The position numbers were made by a program, and so were the translations under genes. From an uncultured Ruminococcus sp. (GTDB lineage Bacteria; Bacillota; Clostridia; Lachnospirales; Lachnospiraceae), in assembly GCA_900544395.1 (NCBI GenBank), contig UQVC01000006.1, forward strand, positions 39,196-103,195: 64,000 nt of DNA, given 5' to 3'. The number at the start of each line of letters is the position of its first letter. Positions within the stretch are counted from its first letter, which is position 1. The notes under the pieces are model-generated. The model was not told where the DNA came from. It searched no databases and saw nothing but the letters and a program-made list of their open reading frames with translations. This document shows positions 43,184-53,380 of this stretch, one piece after another.

Positions 43184-43212
43184 TTGTAAGGGGGGGGTGA
43201 AATCACTATAAT
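43184..43212 (+). promoter_or_regulatory. GH29 gene promoter with a poly-G(8) tract in the spacer
   Basis: TTGTAA (43184-43189) and TATAAT (43207-43212) are 17 bp apart. The spacer begins with eight consecutive G (43190-43197). A change of tract length by slippage would move the spacing off the 17-bp optimum. It is 47 bp before the GTG start. Confidence 0.75.
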
Positions 43213-43259
43213 CTGTATATAAATCTAATAGACGAAGTATGTCAGAAAGGAGAAAAAAG

Positions 43260-46200
43260 GTGAAGAAAAAAGCTTTATACAAAAAGTGGATGTCAATGTT
43301 GCTTGCAGGTGTTGTGACAACGACAGGATTTATGGGAGGAACTGTTACACTTCGAGCAGCAGAAACAACAAACTGGATTGGAGATGAAAACGTAAGTGGA
43401 ACTGCAACAGCTCCAGAAGCGGATGAGGTAGTGCCAGATGCGAATCAATTTAGATATCAGAAAGAGGAACTGGCAGCATTTTGCCATTTTGGACCGAATA
43501 CATTCAATGGGATTGAATGGGGAGAGCATTACGGGGATAAGGCACCAAGTGAAATTTTCAAATTGAAAAAAGACTTTGATGCAGAAACCTTGGTTAATAC
43601 ATTGAAAGAAGCTGGGTTTAAGAAGCTGATTGTAACCGCAAAACATCATGATGGATTTTGCATCTGGGACAGTCAGCACACGGAGTATGATGTAAAAGCA
43701 TCTGGATACCAGGATGCTAATGGAGAGTCTGATATTCTGGCAGAAATTTCTGCGGCATGTACAAAAGCTGATATGGATATGGGCTTGTATTTGTCACCAT
43801 GGGACATTCATGATGACAGTTATGGATATAAAGATAAAGATGGAAAAGCACTGGTTGAAGAAGTGACAGAAAATGGTAAAAAGGTAAATAGACCAATTGA
43901 CGGTCATGACTGGAACTGGGTTTATGAAAATGATGAAAAAGATTATAATAAATACTACAAATCACAGTTAGAAGAAATTTTAAGCAATCCGAAATATGGA
44001 AATAATGGTAAATTTGTGGAAGTATGGATGGATGGAGCGAAAGGTAGTGGATCTGGATATCAGGAATATACTTTTAAAGAGTGGTTTGATACAATTCAGA
44101 AATATGAAGGTAAAGGTGTAGATGGCCGGGATGCCGATTGTATGTTATTTGGAGCGGACGCTTATACAACAGTACGTTGGATTGGCAATGAGAATGGTAT
44201 TGCAGGTCAGGATACTTGGTCGAAATCTACTGTGGATGAGCAGAAGGGGACGATTGATAGCAACTCTCAAGGTGGTGCTACAATTGGATTTGAGAATGGA
44301 AATAAGTGGACCGTTCCAGAAGCGGATGCTCGTATTACATCAGGATGGTTCTGGGGAACTCAAAAGAATACACCAAAAACAATGGATGAATTAAGTAATA
44401 TGTACTTTAATTCAGTGGGGCATAATGCGACATTGCTTTTGAATGTGCCGCCGAATGATCAGGGAACTGTAGATCAGGCAATTCTGGATCGTGTGACAGA
44501 ATTTGGAAAAAATATCAAAGAGACATTTGATGAAAATCTGGCAAAAGCAAAGGGTGCGTCTGTAAAAGTATCATCTGTTAGAGGAAATGCAGAAACATTC
44601 AAACCAGGCAATATGGTTGATGAAAAAGATGATACGTACTGGACAACCGATGATGGAACAAAAACAGGAGAAATTCTGATTGATTTAGGTGAGAAGAAAA
44701 ACTTTGATGTAGTTTCTATTGAGGAAGCCATCCAGAACGGTCAGAGAATCAATGATTATAAAGTAGAATATAGAGAAGGAACAGAGGGTGAATGGACTCT
44801 GTTAGAAAAAGGACAGACAATCGGTGCAAAACGTCTTTGCAGAACGGGTGAAACTTCTGCACGTCAGATTAAGATTACAGTGACAACTCCAGATGGCAAG
44901 GTTCCGATGATTAGTGAAGTTGGTGTATACAAGTCCACAGAAGATATGGAAAAACCAAATCCGATTCCAAAAGGAATGGAAGTCATTGATATTACAGACA
45001 AAGATGTGGCTGATGGAAAAGGGTTTAAATTTACCGGAACATGGCATGATGAAAAACAACCACAGTACATTAATGGTACTAATACATGGGCAAAGAAGGA
45101 TTCAGAATTTGAATTGAAATTTACTGGAACGAAAGGCTATCTGTTTGGAACGGTTGATCCAGGACACGGAAGGGCAGAAATTACGGTAGATAATGGAACA
45201 CCAGTTGTGATTAATACAAATGCTCAGAAGCGTGCAACGGGACAAATGTTATTTGAAACAGATGACTTGACAGATGGTAAACACACAATTAAAGTAAAAG
45301 TTTTAGATAAAGATAAAGCTTTTGGAGTTGAAGCTGCTGCAGTTATTAACAATGGTGGAAAAGGTATGATCGAGCTAGAAGAAGATGCCTATACCATGAA
45401 TGAGAAAGAAAAGAAAAATCTGAAAATCAGACGTGTTGGTGGAACAAAAGGAGAAATTACAGCTAAGTTGCAGCCAAATCCGGGAACTGCAATTCAGGAT
45501 GATTTTAATACAGATTTGAATCCAGTAATCACGTTGAAATCAGGTGAAAAAGAAACCACTGCTCAAGTAGAAACAAGAAGAAATACAAATAAAACAGGCG
45601 ATCGGTATTTCACAGCTGAAATTACAGATGTAAGTGAAGGAGCAATCCTTGGCTTCAATAAAAAAGCGAAGATTACCATCAAAGATATGGAAAGCAATGA
45701 CAATACTTTAGCTAATCTTGTGAAAGAGTGTGAGACCTATAAAAAAGATTGGTTTACTGCCGGATGGGATGCATTTGAGACAGCATTGAAAAATGCAAAA
45801 ACCGTTTTAGACAAACAGGGAGCAACACCGGAAGAAAGAAATGAGGCAGCGACAGCACTGCAGACTGCAAAAGATGGATTGGTAAAACGTGAGAAATATA
45901 CAGAAGCAGATCCATTTAACTTCCCATGGAGAGAAAAAGCAAGTGCAACACTGGAAGCGGAATTTGCAGAATTACATAACACGGGTGCAGCAGACGAAAA
46001 GTGGAAATTGTCAGTAGCAGACGGTGACTGGGCAAGCAATAAGAAGTTTGTAAATTGTCTGGAAAATGAAGATACCATCACAATTCCATATCATGTGGAA
46101 AAACCAGGAACCTACAATGTGAAATTAACATTCAGAAGTGGTTCTACATCAAATAAACTTTCTTGGACAGATAATGCAGGAGTATTTGAAGGAACAACTG

Positions 46201-49094
46201 GTTCAGTAGAAGCTGGTCATTCTAACAGTGCAGAGACCAGGACAGTAGACTTTACAATGAAAGCAACGAAAGCTGGAAGCGGAGTTCTGACATTAAAAGG
46301 AGATGAAAAAGCTCCACAGCTTGATATGTTTGAAATCACACCTGGGGATGATATTCAGAGAGCAGAATTTACTGTGAATGCGTCCGTAGAAGGTGAAGGC
46401 GGTACAATTACACCAAACGGAGCGACAACTGTCACAGAAGGAAATGATGTTACATTCAAGATCACACCGGACAAGACACACAGGGTGGCAGACGTTCTGG
46501 TAGATGGAGAATCTGTAGGAGCTGTTACATCTTATACATTAAAAGATGTGAAGGCTAACGCAACAATTGTTGCTAAATTTGCACCGGCATCCTATACAGA
46601 AGAAAATCGTTTCAACTTCCCGACAGAAGTCAATGGAACAGCAAGCACAGCAGAGGCAGAGCATTTTGAACTGAAAAATACAGGCGCAGATGATGAAAAG
46701 TGGAAACTGGAAGTAAAAGATGCAGACTGGGCAAGCAATGGATACTTTGTAAATGCCATGAACAGCGGAGATCAGATCATCTTACCATATCATGCAGAAA
46801 AACCAGGAAAATACAAAGCAACAGTACAGTTCCGCAGTGGTGATACCAACAATGGACTGACATGGGCAGAGAAAGATAATAAGATTGCAGCACAGACAGA
46901 GGTTGTGAAAGTAGGAGCTGGTGATGGAGCACAGGCAACACATACACAGGACATTGAATTTGTAGTCAATGAAGCCGGAGACGGAACCCTGGTATTTACA
47001 GCACCAGAAAAGAATGCGCCACAGCTCGATAAGTTTGATATCCAGCTGGTAGAAGAAAAAGCACCGGTTGTTGTAGACAAAGATGCACTGAAAGCAGCGA
47101 TCAATACAGCAAAAGAAGCGCTGAAAGAAGAGGACAAGTATACAGAAGAGTCTGTGAAAGCACTGAAAGATGCAGTAGCAGAAGCAGAAAAAGTAGTAGC
47201 AGATGAAAACGCAACACAGGAAAGCGTAGATGCAGCTACAAAAGCAGTGGAAGAAGCAACAAAAGGTCTGGCAGAAAAACCAGCGCCGGAAGTAAACAAA
47301 GATGCACTGAAAGCAGCGATCAACACAGCAAAAGAAGCGCTGAAAGAAGAGGACAAGTATACAGAAGAGTCTGTGAAAGCACTGAAAGATGCAGTAGCAG
47401 AAGCAGAAAAAGTAGTAGCAGATGAAAACGCAACACAGGAAAGTGTAGATGCAGCTACAAAAGCAGTAGAAGAAGCAACAAAAGGTCTGACAGAAAAACC
47501 AGCTGTACCAGAAGTAAACAAAGATGCACTGAAAGCAGCAATTGAAAAGGCAGAAGATGTTTTGAAAAATCTGGATGAAGATGCATATACACCAGAATCT
47601 GTAGAAGCACTCAAAGGTGCGTTGGAAACAGCCAAAGGAGTATTTGATAATGCAGATGCAGTTCAGACAGAAGTAGATCAGGCAGCAGAAGCAATCGAAA
47701 CAGCAATTTCAGGCCTGACCGTAAAACCGGCGCCAGAAGCAGACAAAACTGCGTTGAAAGCAGCACTGGCAGAGGCGGCACAGAAACTGGAAAATGCAGA
47801 GAGCTTTACAGAAGAATCTGTCAAAGCATTGAAAGAAGCAATGGATCTTGCACAGAGCGTACTGGATAATCCAGAGGCAAACCAGGCAGAAGCAGATGCA
47901 GCAGCAACAGCTGTGCGGACAGCAATCGAAAATCTGCAGGTAAAACCACCGGTACAGAAAGAATTTACGATCACAGCAGTTGCACATGGCGGTGGAATCA
48001 TTGATCCAAGCGGTGCAGTGAAAGTAGAAGAAGGAAAAGATCAGGTATTTACGATTCAGCCATATGAAGGATTTGAAGTAAAAGAAGTCTTTGTAAACGG
48101 AGAATCCGTTGGATCTGTTACAGAGTACAAATTTGAGGCAGTTCGCGCAGATGCAAGCATTGAAGTATTCTTCGCAGAAAAAGAAGCCGTACAGGCTGAC
48201 AAGACAAAACTCAACGAGTCAATCGCAGCAGCAGAAGAACTTCTGAAACATGCAGAGGATTATGTTCCGGAAGATATTCAGAATCTGATGGAAGTACTGG
48301 AGGCAGCGAAAGCAGTAGCAGCAGACCCGGCAGTGACACAGGAAACAGTGGATGCGGCACAGAATGCACTGGATGCAGCAATGAATATTGCGCCGATCCA
48401 GAAAGAGTTTGCAATTATGGCAGCAGCAGGAGAGGGCGGAAGCATCACTCCATGCGGTACTGTAAAAGTAGAACGCGGCATGAGTCAGACATTTACGATC
48501 CAGCCAAAAGAAGGATATGTGATCAGTGATGTCCTGGTAAATGGACAGTCTGTTGGTGCAGTAGCAGAGTATACATTCTGTGATGTGAATGCAGATGCCA
48601 ACATTACGGCACTCTTCCAGAAAGCAGCTGTTTCTACAGACAAATCACAGCTTACAGCTGTCATAAAAGAAGCAGAGAAACGTCTGGAACAGGCAGATAA
48701 GTACACAGAAGAAACTGTAAAAGCACTTCAGAAAGAAGTGGAGGCAGCGCAGTTTGTTCTTGCAGACAAAGAGGTGTCTCAGGCAGATATTGATGCAGCA
48801 GTACAGAAAGTGAGAACTGCTATCGATGCACTGGAGGAAAAAGCACAGACTGAGAAACCGGAAAATCCAGACAACAATAAACCGGACAACAAACCAGACA
48901 ACAAGCCGGGAAATGGAAATAATGGCGGACAAAACAACAATGGAAATAATAATCAGTCTTCCACACAGAAACCGTCAGCCGGAACTCCAAATAAAGCAGT
49001 GAAGACAGGGGATGCAACTCCAATCGCCGGAGCAGTATCCGGACTTCTTGCAGGAGGAGCAGCACTTCTGGCATTCCTGAAAAGACGCAGATAA
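43260..49094 (+). CDS. Cell-wall-anchored GH29 alpha-L-fucosidase, multi-domain
   Basis: The start is GTG 43260 with AAAGGAG at 43246-43252; the ATG at 43239 would place that RBS inside the gene. 1944 residues: signal peptide (to ~35); GH29 barrel (~60-430) with the likely nucleophile D258 in VWMDG and the HHDGF motif; an F5/8-type (CBM32-like) domain (~430-565, PGNMVDEKDDTYWTTDDG); a beta-sandwich domain; two related carbohydrate-binding-like modules (NFPWREKASATLEAE and NFPTEVNGTASTAEAE); three InlB-like Bacterial repeats (EGGTITPNG, GGGIIDPSG, EGGSITPCG); and at least six FIVAR helical repeats. The C-terminus has an Asn/Pro/Lys-rich wall linker, KAVKTGD, a hydrophobic stretch and LKRRR, a sortase signal of Lachnospiraceae type. 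It probably removes fucose from host or milk glycans at the cell surface. Confidence 0.92.
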   Translation: MKKKALYKKWMSMLLAGVVTTTGFMGGTVTLRAAETTNWIGDENVSGTATAPEADEVVPDANQFRYQKEELAAFCHFGPNTFNGIEWGEHYGDKAPSEIFKLKKDFDAETLVNTLKEAGFKKLIVTAKHHDGFCIWDSQHTEYDVKASGYQDANGESDILAEISAACTKADMDMGLYLSPWDIHDDSYGYKDKDGKALVEEVTENGKKVNRPIDGHDWNWVYENDEKDYNKYYKSQLEEILSNPKYGNNGKFVEVWMDGAKGSGSGYQEYTFKEWFDTIQKYEGKGVDGRDADCMLFGADAYTTVRWIGNENGIAGQDTWSKSTVDEQKGTIDSNSQGGATIGFENGNKWTVPEADARITSGWFWGTQKNTPKTMDELSNMYFNSVGHNATLLLNVPPNDQGTVDQAILDRVTEFGKNIKETFDENLAKAKGASVKVSSVRGNAETFKPGNMVDEKDDTYWTTDDGTKTGEILIDLGEKKNFDVVSIEEAIQNGQRINDYKVEYREGTEGEWTLLEKGQTIGAKRLCRTGETSARQIKITVTTPDGKVPMISEVGVYKSTEDMEKPNPIPKGMEVIDITDKDVADGKGFKFTGTWHDEKQPQYINGTNTWAKKDSEFELKFTGTKGYLFGTVDPGHGRAEITVDNGTPVVINTNAQKRATGQMLFETDDLTDGKHTIKVKVLDKDKAFGVEAAAVINNGGKGMIELEEDAYTMNEKEKKNLKIRRVGGTKGEITAKLQPNPGTAIQDDFNTDLNPVITLKSGEKETTAQVETRRNTNKTGDRYFTAEITDVSEGAILGFNKKAKITIKDMESNDNTLANLVKECETYKKDWFTAGWDAFETALKNAKTVLDKQGATPEERNEAATALQTAKDGLVKREKYTEADPFNFPWREKASATLEAEFAELHNTGAADEKWKLSVADGDWASNKKFVNCLENEDTITIPYHVEKPGTYNVKLTFRSGSTSNKLSWTDNAGVFEGTTGSVEAGHSNSAETRTVDFTMKATKAGSGVLTLKGDEKAPQLDMFEITPGDDIQRAEFTVNASVEGEGGTITPNGATTVTEGNDVTFKITPDKTHRVADVLVDGESVGAVTSYTLKDVKANATIVAKFAPASYTEENRFNFPTEVNGTASTAEAEHFELKNTGADDEKWKLEVKDADWASNGYFVNAMNSGDQIILPYHAEKPGKYKATVQFRSGDTNNGLTWAEKDNKIAAQTEVVKVGAGDGAQATHTQDIEFVVNEAGDGTLVFTAPEKNAPQLDKFDIQLVEEKAPVVVDKDALKAAINTAKEALKEEDKYTEESVKALKDAVAEAEKVVADENATQESVDAATKAVEEATKGLAEKPAPEVNKDALKAAINTAKEALKEEDKYTEESVKALKDAVAEAEKVVADENATQESVDAATKAVEEATKGLTEKPAVPEVNKDALKAAIEKAEDVLKNLDEDAYTPESVEALKGALETAKGVFDNADAVQTEVDQAAEAIETAISGLTVKPAPEADKTALKAALAEAAQKLENAESFTEESVKALKEAMDLAQSVLDNPEANQAEADAAATAVRTAIENLQVKPPVQKEFTITAVAHGGGIIDPSGAVKVEEGKDQVFTIQPYEGFEVKEVFVNGESVGSVTEYKFEAVRADASIEVFFAEKEAVQADKTKLNESIAAAEELLKHAEDYVPEDIQNLMEVLEAAKAVAADPAVTQETVDAAQNALDAAMNIAPIQKEFAIMAAAGEGGSITPCGTVKVERGMSQTFTIQPKEGYVISDVLVNGQSVGAVAEYTFCDVNADANITALFQKAAVSTDKSQLTAVIKEAEKRLEQADKYTEETVKALQKEVEAAQFVLADKEVSQADIDAAVQKVRTAIDALEEKAQTEKPENPDNNKPDNKPDNKPGNGNNGGQNNNGNNNQSSTQKPSAGTPNKAVKTGDATPIAGAVSGLLAGGAALLAFLKRRR
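47078..47518 (+). repeat. Near-identical tandem copy of a 73-residue FIVAR module
   Basis: The stretch 47078-47296 is repeated at 47297-47518 with only a few silent or near-silent changes (for example atcaat versus atcaac) and one extra codon. Other FIVAR units in the same gene are much more diverged, so this pair is a recent duplication. Confidence 0.88.
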
Positions 49095-49126
49095 GTAAAA
49101 ATTAAAAATTCTTCCTAAATACGCAG

Positions 49127-49162
49127 CAGTGCTCCGTGCCGAAAGGCATGGGGCACTGTTTT
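49127..49162 (+). terminator. Terminator of the GH29 gene
   Basis: CAGTGCTCCGTGCC (49127-49140), a GAAA tetraloop, and GGCATGGGGCACTG (49145-49158), followed by TTTT. Confidence 0.88.
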
Positions 49163-49295
49163 GCAATCCGGGAAAATTATTTTTGGAAGATTTGGGAGGG
49201 AACGATTTCATGGCAGAACCTTTTTTGACTGATTTACAGAAAAATTTCGATATGCTAAAATAGAAAAATAAGAAAGATACTTGGGAGGAAGTAAC

Positions 49296-51008
49296 ATGGA
49301 AAAGTGGTTTGTGTCCATGAAAAAGGCAGATTTTGTGCAGATTGCAGAGAAATATCATATTTCGCCGATCATTGCCCGTCTGATCCGAAACAGAGAGATT
49401 ATAGGAAATCAGAATATTGACTATTATTTGAATGGGACTATTGCAGATTTGCACGATGGAATGTTGATGAGAAATATGGATACCGCAGTGGAGATCCTGG
49501 CTGAGAAGATCCGGGAGCAAAAAAAGATCCGTGTGATCGGGGATTATGATATTGACGGCGTCAATGCGACCTATATTTTAAAAACCGGACTGGAAAGCCT
49601 GGATGCGGTTGTGGACACAGATATTCCGGACCGAATGAAGGATGGATACGGATTGAATCAGATGCTGATCGACCGTGCGCTGGCAGATGGAGTAGACACC
49701 ATCATTACCTGTGACAACGGGATTGCTGCGGCAGCTGAGATTGCCTATGGAAAAGAAAAGGGACTGACAATCCTTGTAACAGACCACCATGAGATTCCTT
49801 ATCTGGAGGCGGGGGGAGAGAAGGAGTACCTGATCCCTGCAGCAGATGCTGTGGTGAACCCACATTTACCGGAGGATCCATATCCGTTTAAAGGATTATG
49901 TGGAGCGGCAGTTGCCTATAAAGTGATCGAAGCGCTGTACAATGTGATGGGGCAGGATGCGGACGATGTGGATTTTCTGATGGAAAATGTAGCCATTGCG
50001 ACGGTGGGAGATGTCATGGACCTGGTAGATGAAAACCGGATTTTTGTAAAACAGGGGCTGGAGATGCTCAAGTGTACACAAAATGAAGGACTGAAAGCGC
50101 TGATGGAATGCACTGGCGTGCCGACAGACCGGCTGTCCGCCTATCACATTGGATTTGTGATCGGACCATGTATCAATGCCAGCGGGCGTCTGGATACGGC
50201 AAAACGGGCGCTGGAGCTTCTGGAAACGAAGAGCCGGAGAGAAGCCGTGATGATGGCGGAAGATCTCAAGGCGTTAAATGACAGCCGCAAGGAAATGACA
50301 GAAAAAGGCGTGGAACAGGCTGTTGCGCAGATTGAACATACAGATTTAAAAGAAGACCGGGTGCTGGTAGTATATTTGCCGGACTGTCACGAAAGTATTG
50401 CCGGGATCATCGCGGGACGTCTGAAAGAGAAGTATTATAAGCCGGTATTTGTGCTGACCCAGGGAGAACATGGAGTAAAAGGCTCCGGACGCTCCATTGA
50501 AAGTTACCATATGTTTGAAGAAATGTGTAAATGTCGGGCGTTATTTACCAAATTCGGAGGGCATAAGCTGGCAGCAGGGCTGTCTCTGGAAGAAGAAAAT
50601 GTAGAACGGTTCCGGAAGACGATCAATGAGCTGTGTGAACTGACAACGGAAGATCTGATTCCAAAAGTATCGATTGATATGCAGCTTCCGCTGGCATATG
50701 TCACAGAAGAACTTGTGGACGAACTGGAATTGTTGGAGCCATTTGGAAAAGGAAATACAAAGCCATTATTTGCGGAAAAAAATCTGCGGGTGCAGAATCT
50801 CCGGATCATCGGGAAAAATCAGAACGTCCTGAAATTTCAGGTTTTGGATCAAAGGGGACGGAAAATGGAAGCCATTTATTTTGGAGAGGTACAGGAGTGT
50901 ATGGAGTATCTGCAGACAAAAGAGACGGTATCTCTGACATTTTACCCATCGGTCAATGAATACCGGGGGAATAAAACCATACAGATTACAGTGGTAAATT
51001 ATCAATAA
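49296..51008 (+). CDS. recJ: Single-stranded-DNA-specific exonuclease RecJ family
   Basis: The start is ATG 49296 with GGGAGG at 49283-49288; a TTG at 49281 overlaps that RBS. The 570-residue protein has the DHH core: VIGDYDIDGVNATYILKTG, TCDNGIAAA, VTDHHEIP and the DHHA1 GGHKLAAG block, with SGRSIESYHM before it. RecJ degrades 5' single-stranded ends in recombination and mismatch repair. It is on the short side for RecJ, and the C-terminal OB domain is present (NLRIIGKNQNVLKFQV). It starts a run of co-directional housekeeping genes. Confidence 0.92.
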   Translation: MEKWFVSMKKADFVQIAEKYHISPIIARLIRNREIIGNQNIDYYLNGTIADLHDGMLMRNMDTAVEILAEKIREQKKIRVIGDYDIDGVNATYILKTGLESLDAVVDTDIPDRMKDGYGLNQMLIDRALADGVDTIITCDNGIAAAAEIAYGKEKGLTILVTDHHEIPYLEAGGEKEYLIPAADAVVNPHLPEDPYPFKGLCGAAVAYKVIEALYNVMGQDADDVDFLMENVAIATVGDVMDLVDENRIFVKQGLEMLKCTQNEGLKALMECTGVPTDRLSAYHIGFVIGPCINASGRLDTAKRALELLETKSRREAVMMAEDLKALNDSRKEMTEKGVEQAVAQIEHTDLKEDRVLVVYLPDCHESIAGIIAGRLKEKYYKPVFVLTQGEHGVKGSGRSIESYHMFEEMCKCRALFTKFGGHKLAAGLSLEEENVERFRKTINELCELTTEDLIPKVSIDMQLPLAYVTEELVDELELLEPFGKGNTKPLFAEKNLRVQNLRIIGKNQNVLKFQVLDQRGRKMEAIYFGEVQECMEYLQTKETVSLTFYPSVNEYRGNKTIQITVVNYQ

Positions 51009-51067
51009 TGATGATATACTAATCCATATGGAATTTTTACGATGGAAAAGAAAAAGGGGGATTTGAT

Positions 51068-53374
51068 ATGGCAGGTACGCTGGAATATGAACTTCTGAAC
51101 AAAAATCTGGAGATGGTAGATGGGCACGCCGTGAAAGCACCTGAAGATTATCAAAACCCTGAGCAGTTATATGACGCATTGATTGCAAGGGTAAGAAAGT
51201 ATCATCCGTCTGCAGATATTTCTCTGATTGAGAAAGCCTATAAACTCTCCAAAGAAGCGCACAAAGAACAAGTGCGAAAGTCCGGAGAGCCTTATATCAT
51301 CCATCCGCTCTGGGTGGGGATCATTCTGGCTGATCTGGAGATGGACAAAGAGACGATCGTGGCAGGGATGCTCCATGATACGGTGGAAGATACCGAAATG
51401 ACAGTGGAGGATATCACAAGAGAGTTTGGAGAAGAAGTCGCACTTCTGGTAGACGGGGTCACCAAGCTTGGTCAGCTGTCTTATTCCAAAGATAAACTGG
51501 AAGTACAGGCAGAGAATCTCAGAAAGATGTTCCTTGCCATGGCAAAGGATATCCGTGTTATCATCATCAAGCTGGCAGACCGTCTGCATAATATGCGGAC
51601 GCTGGAATTTATGATCCCGGCAAAGCAGAAAGAAAAAGCAAGAGAGACCATGGATATCTATGCGCCGATCGCACAGAGACTGGGTATTTCCAAGATCAAG
51701 ACAGAGCTGGATGATCTTTCCCTGAAGTATTATCAGCCGGAAGTGTATTTCCAACTGGTGAAAGATCTGAATGAGAGGAAGACAGAGCGGGAAGAATTCG
51801 TACAGCAGATCGTGGCAGAAGTCTCTCATCATATGGAGAATGCCCACATCCAGGCCAAGGTATACGGAAGAGTGAAGCATTTCTTCAGTATTTATAAGAA
51901 GATGGTGAACCAGAACAAGACGCTGGATCAGGTATATGACCTGTTTGCGGTGCGTATTATTGTGGATTCTGTGAAGGACTGCTATGCGGCTCTGGGTGTG
52001 ATCCATGAGATGTACACTCCGATCCCGGGGCGGTTTAAAGACTATATCGCCATGCCAAAAGCCAATATGTATCAGTCGCTGCATACCACGCTGATGGGCC
52101 CGGCGGGACAGCCTTTTGAGATCCAGATCCGTACGGAAGAGATGCACAAGACCGCGGAGTATGGTATTGCCGCCCACTGGAAATACAAAGAAAGCGGTGG
52201 ACCGGCGAAGAACAATAAGAGCCGGGAAGAAGAGAAGTTAAGCTGGCTGCGTCAGATCCTCGAGTGGCAGAGAGACATGTCAGATAACCGGGAGTTTTTA
52301 AGTCTCTTAAAAGGCGATCTGGATTTGTTTGCGGAGGATGTATACTGTTTCACTCCGAATGGGGATGTCAAGAATCTTCCCAATGGATCCACTCCGGTGG
52401 ACTTTGCCTATGCGATCCACAGTGCAGTGGGCAATAAGATGGTAGGCGCCCGTGTCAATGGAAAGCTGGTCAATATTGACTATAAGATCCAGAACGGAGA
52501 CCGGATTGAGATTCTGACGTCTCAGAATTCCAAAGGACCGAGCCGTGACTGGCTGAATATTGTAAAGAGTACACAGGCAAAGAATAAGATCAACCAGTGG
52601 TTTAAGCATGAATTTAAGGAAGAAAATATCATTCGAGGAAAAGAACTGATCGCCGCATATTGTAAATCCAAGTCTTTGACCCAGGCAGATCTGATGAAGC
52701 CCAAGTATCTGCAGATCGTGCAGAGAAAATACGGATTCCGTGACTGGGATGCGGTTTTGGCTGCCATCGGACACGGTGGTTTAAAAGAAGGGCAGGTCGT
52801 CAACCGTCTGGTGGAAGAATATGGAAAAGACCATAAAAAAGAGATCACAGACGCGACGATCCTGGAGAAGATTTCAGAAGCCAACAATCAGAAAGTCCAT
52901 ATTGCAAAATCGAAAAGCGGGATCGTGGTCAAAGGCATTGACGATATGGCGGTTCGATTCTCCAAGTGCTGCAATCCGGTTCCGGGGGATGAGATCGTAG
53001 GATTTGTCACCAGAGGAAGAGGGATGACGATCCATCGTACGGACTGTGTGAATATGCTGCATCTGTCTGCAGCAGAGAGGGAGCGTCTGATCGATGCAGA
53101 ATGGGAAAGCAATGCAGAGACCGAGAGCAGCGGACAGTATCTTGCGGAACTGAAGATGTATGCCAACGACAGACAGGGACTGCTTCTGGATGTGACGAAG
53201 GTGTTTACAGAGGCGAAGATCGATGTCAGATCGATGAATACACGGACCAGCAAAAAGGGAACAGCCACACTGGAGGCAGGATTTATCGTGAGAGGCAGAG
53301 AACAGCTGAATGACATTATTAAAAAGCTGAGAAATGTAGAAGGTGTTTTGGATATTGAACGGACAGCGGGGTAA
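51068..53374 (+). CDS. relA: Bifunctional (p)ppGpp synthetase/hydrolase
   Basis: A 768-residue long RSH protein. The hydrolase HD domain is intact (H79, and H103-D104 in LHDTVEDTE); the synthetase has GRVKHFFSIYKKM, DLFAVRIIV, YIAMPKANMYQSLHTT and QIRTEEMH; then TGS (VYCFTPNGDVKNLPNGSTPVDF), a helical/CC region (RFSKCCNPVPGD) and a C-terminal ACT domain. Both activities should be present, as in the single Rel of most Firmicutes. ATG 51068 has a G-rich RBS (AAAGGGGGAT). Confidence 0.97.
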   Translation: MAGTLEYELLNKNLEMVDGHAVKAPEDYQNPEQLYDALIARVRKYHPSADISLIEKAYKLSKEAHKEQVRKSGEPYIIHPLWVGIILADLEMDKETIVAGMLHDTVEDTEMTVEDITREFGEEVALLVDGVTKLGQLSYSKDKLEVQAENLRKMFLAMAKDIRVIIIKLADRLHNMRTLEFMIPAKQKEKARETMDIYAPIAQRLGISKIKTELDDLSLKYYQPEVYFQLVKDLNERKTEREEFVQQIVAEVSHHMENAHIQAKVYGRVKHFFSIYKKMVNQNKTLDQVYDLFAVRIIVDSVKDCYAALGVIHEMYTPIPGRFKDYIAMPKANMYQSLHTTLMGPAGQPFEIQIRTEEMHKTAEYGIAAHWKYKESGGPAKNNKSREEEKLSWLRQILEWQRDMSDNREFLSLLKGDLDLFAEDVYCFTPNGDVKNLPNGSTPVDFAYAIHSAVGNKMVGARVNGKLVNIDYKIQNGDRIEILTSQNSKGPSRDWLNIVKSTQAKNKINQWFKHEFKEENIIRGKELIAAYCKSKSLTQADLMKPKYLQIVQRKYGFRDWDAVLAAIGHGGLKEGQVVNRLVEEYGKDHKKEITDATILEKISEANNQKVHIAKSKSGIVVKGIDDMAVRFSKCCNPVPGDEIVGFVTRGRGMTIHRTDCVNMLHLSAAERERLIDAEWESNAETESSGQYLAELKMYANDRQGLLLDVTKVFTEAKIDVRSMNTRTSKKGTATLEAGFIVRGREQLNDIIKKLRNVEGVLDIERTAG

Positions 53375-53380
53375 GAGCAT

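Noticed and set aside
43239..43259. ATG 43239 as the start of the GH29 gene
   Set aside because: The only strong Shine-Dalgarno (AAAGGAG) lies after this ATG and is correctly spaced for GTG 43260.
46790..47635. 281-residue Ser/Ala-rich minus-strand frame with internal repeats
   Set aside because: It mirrors the duplicated FIVAR repeats of the GH29 protein on the other strand; the repeats explain the open frame.
51167..52177. 336-residue minus-strand frame inside relA
   Set aside because: Antisense to intact HD and synthetase domains, with no RBS or recognisable domain.
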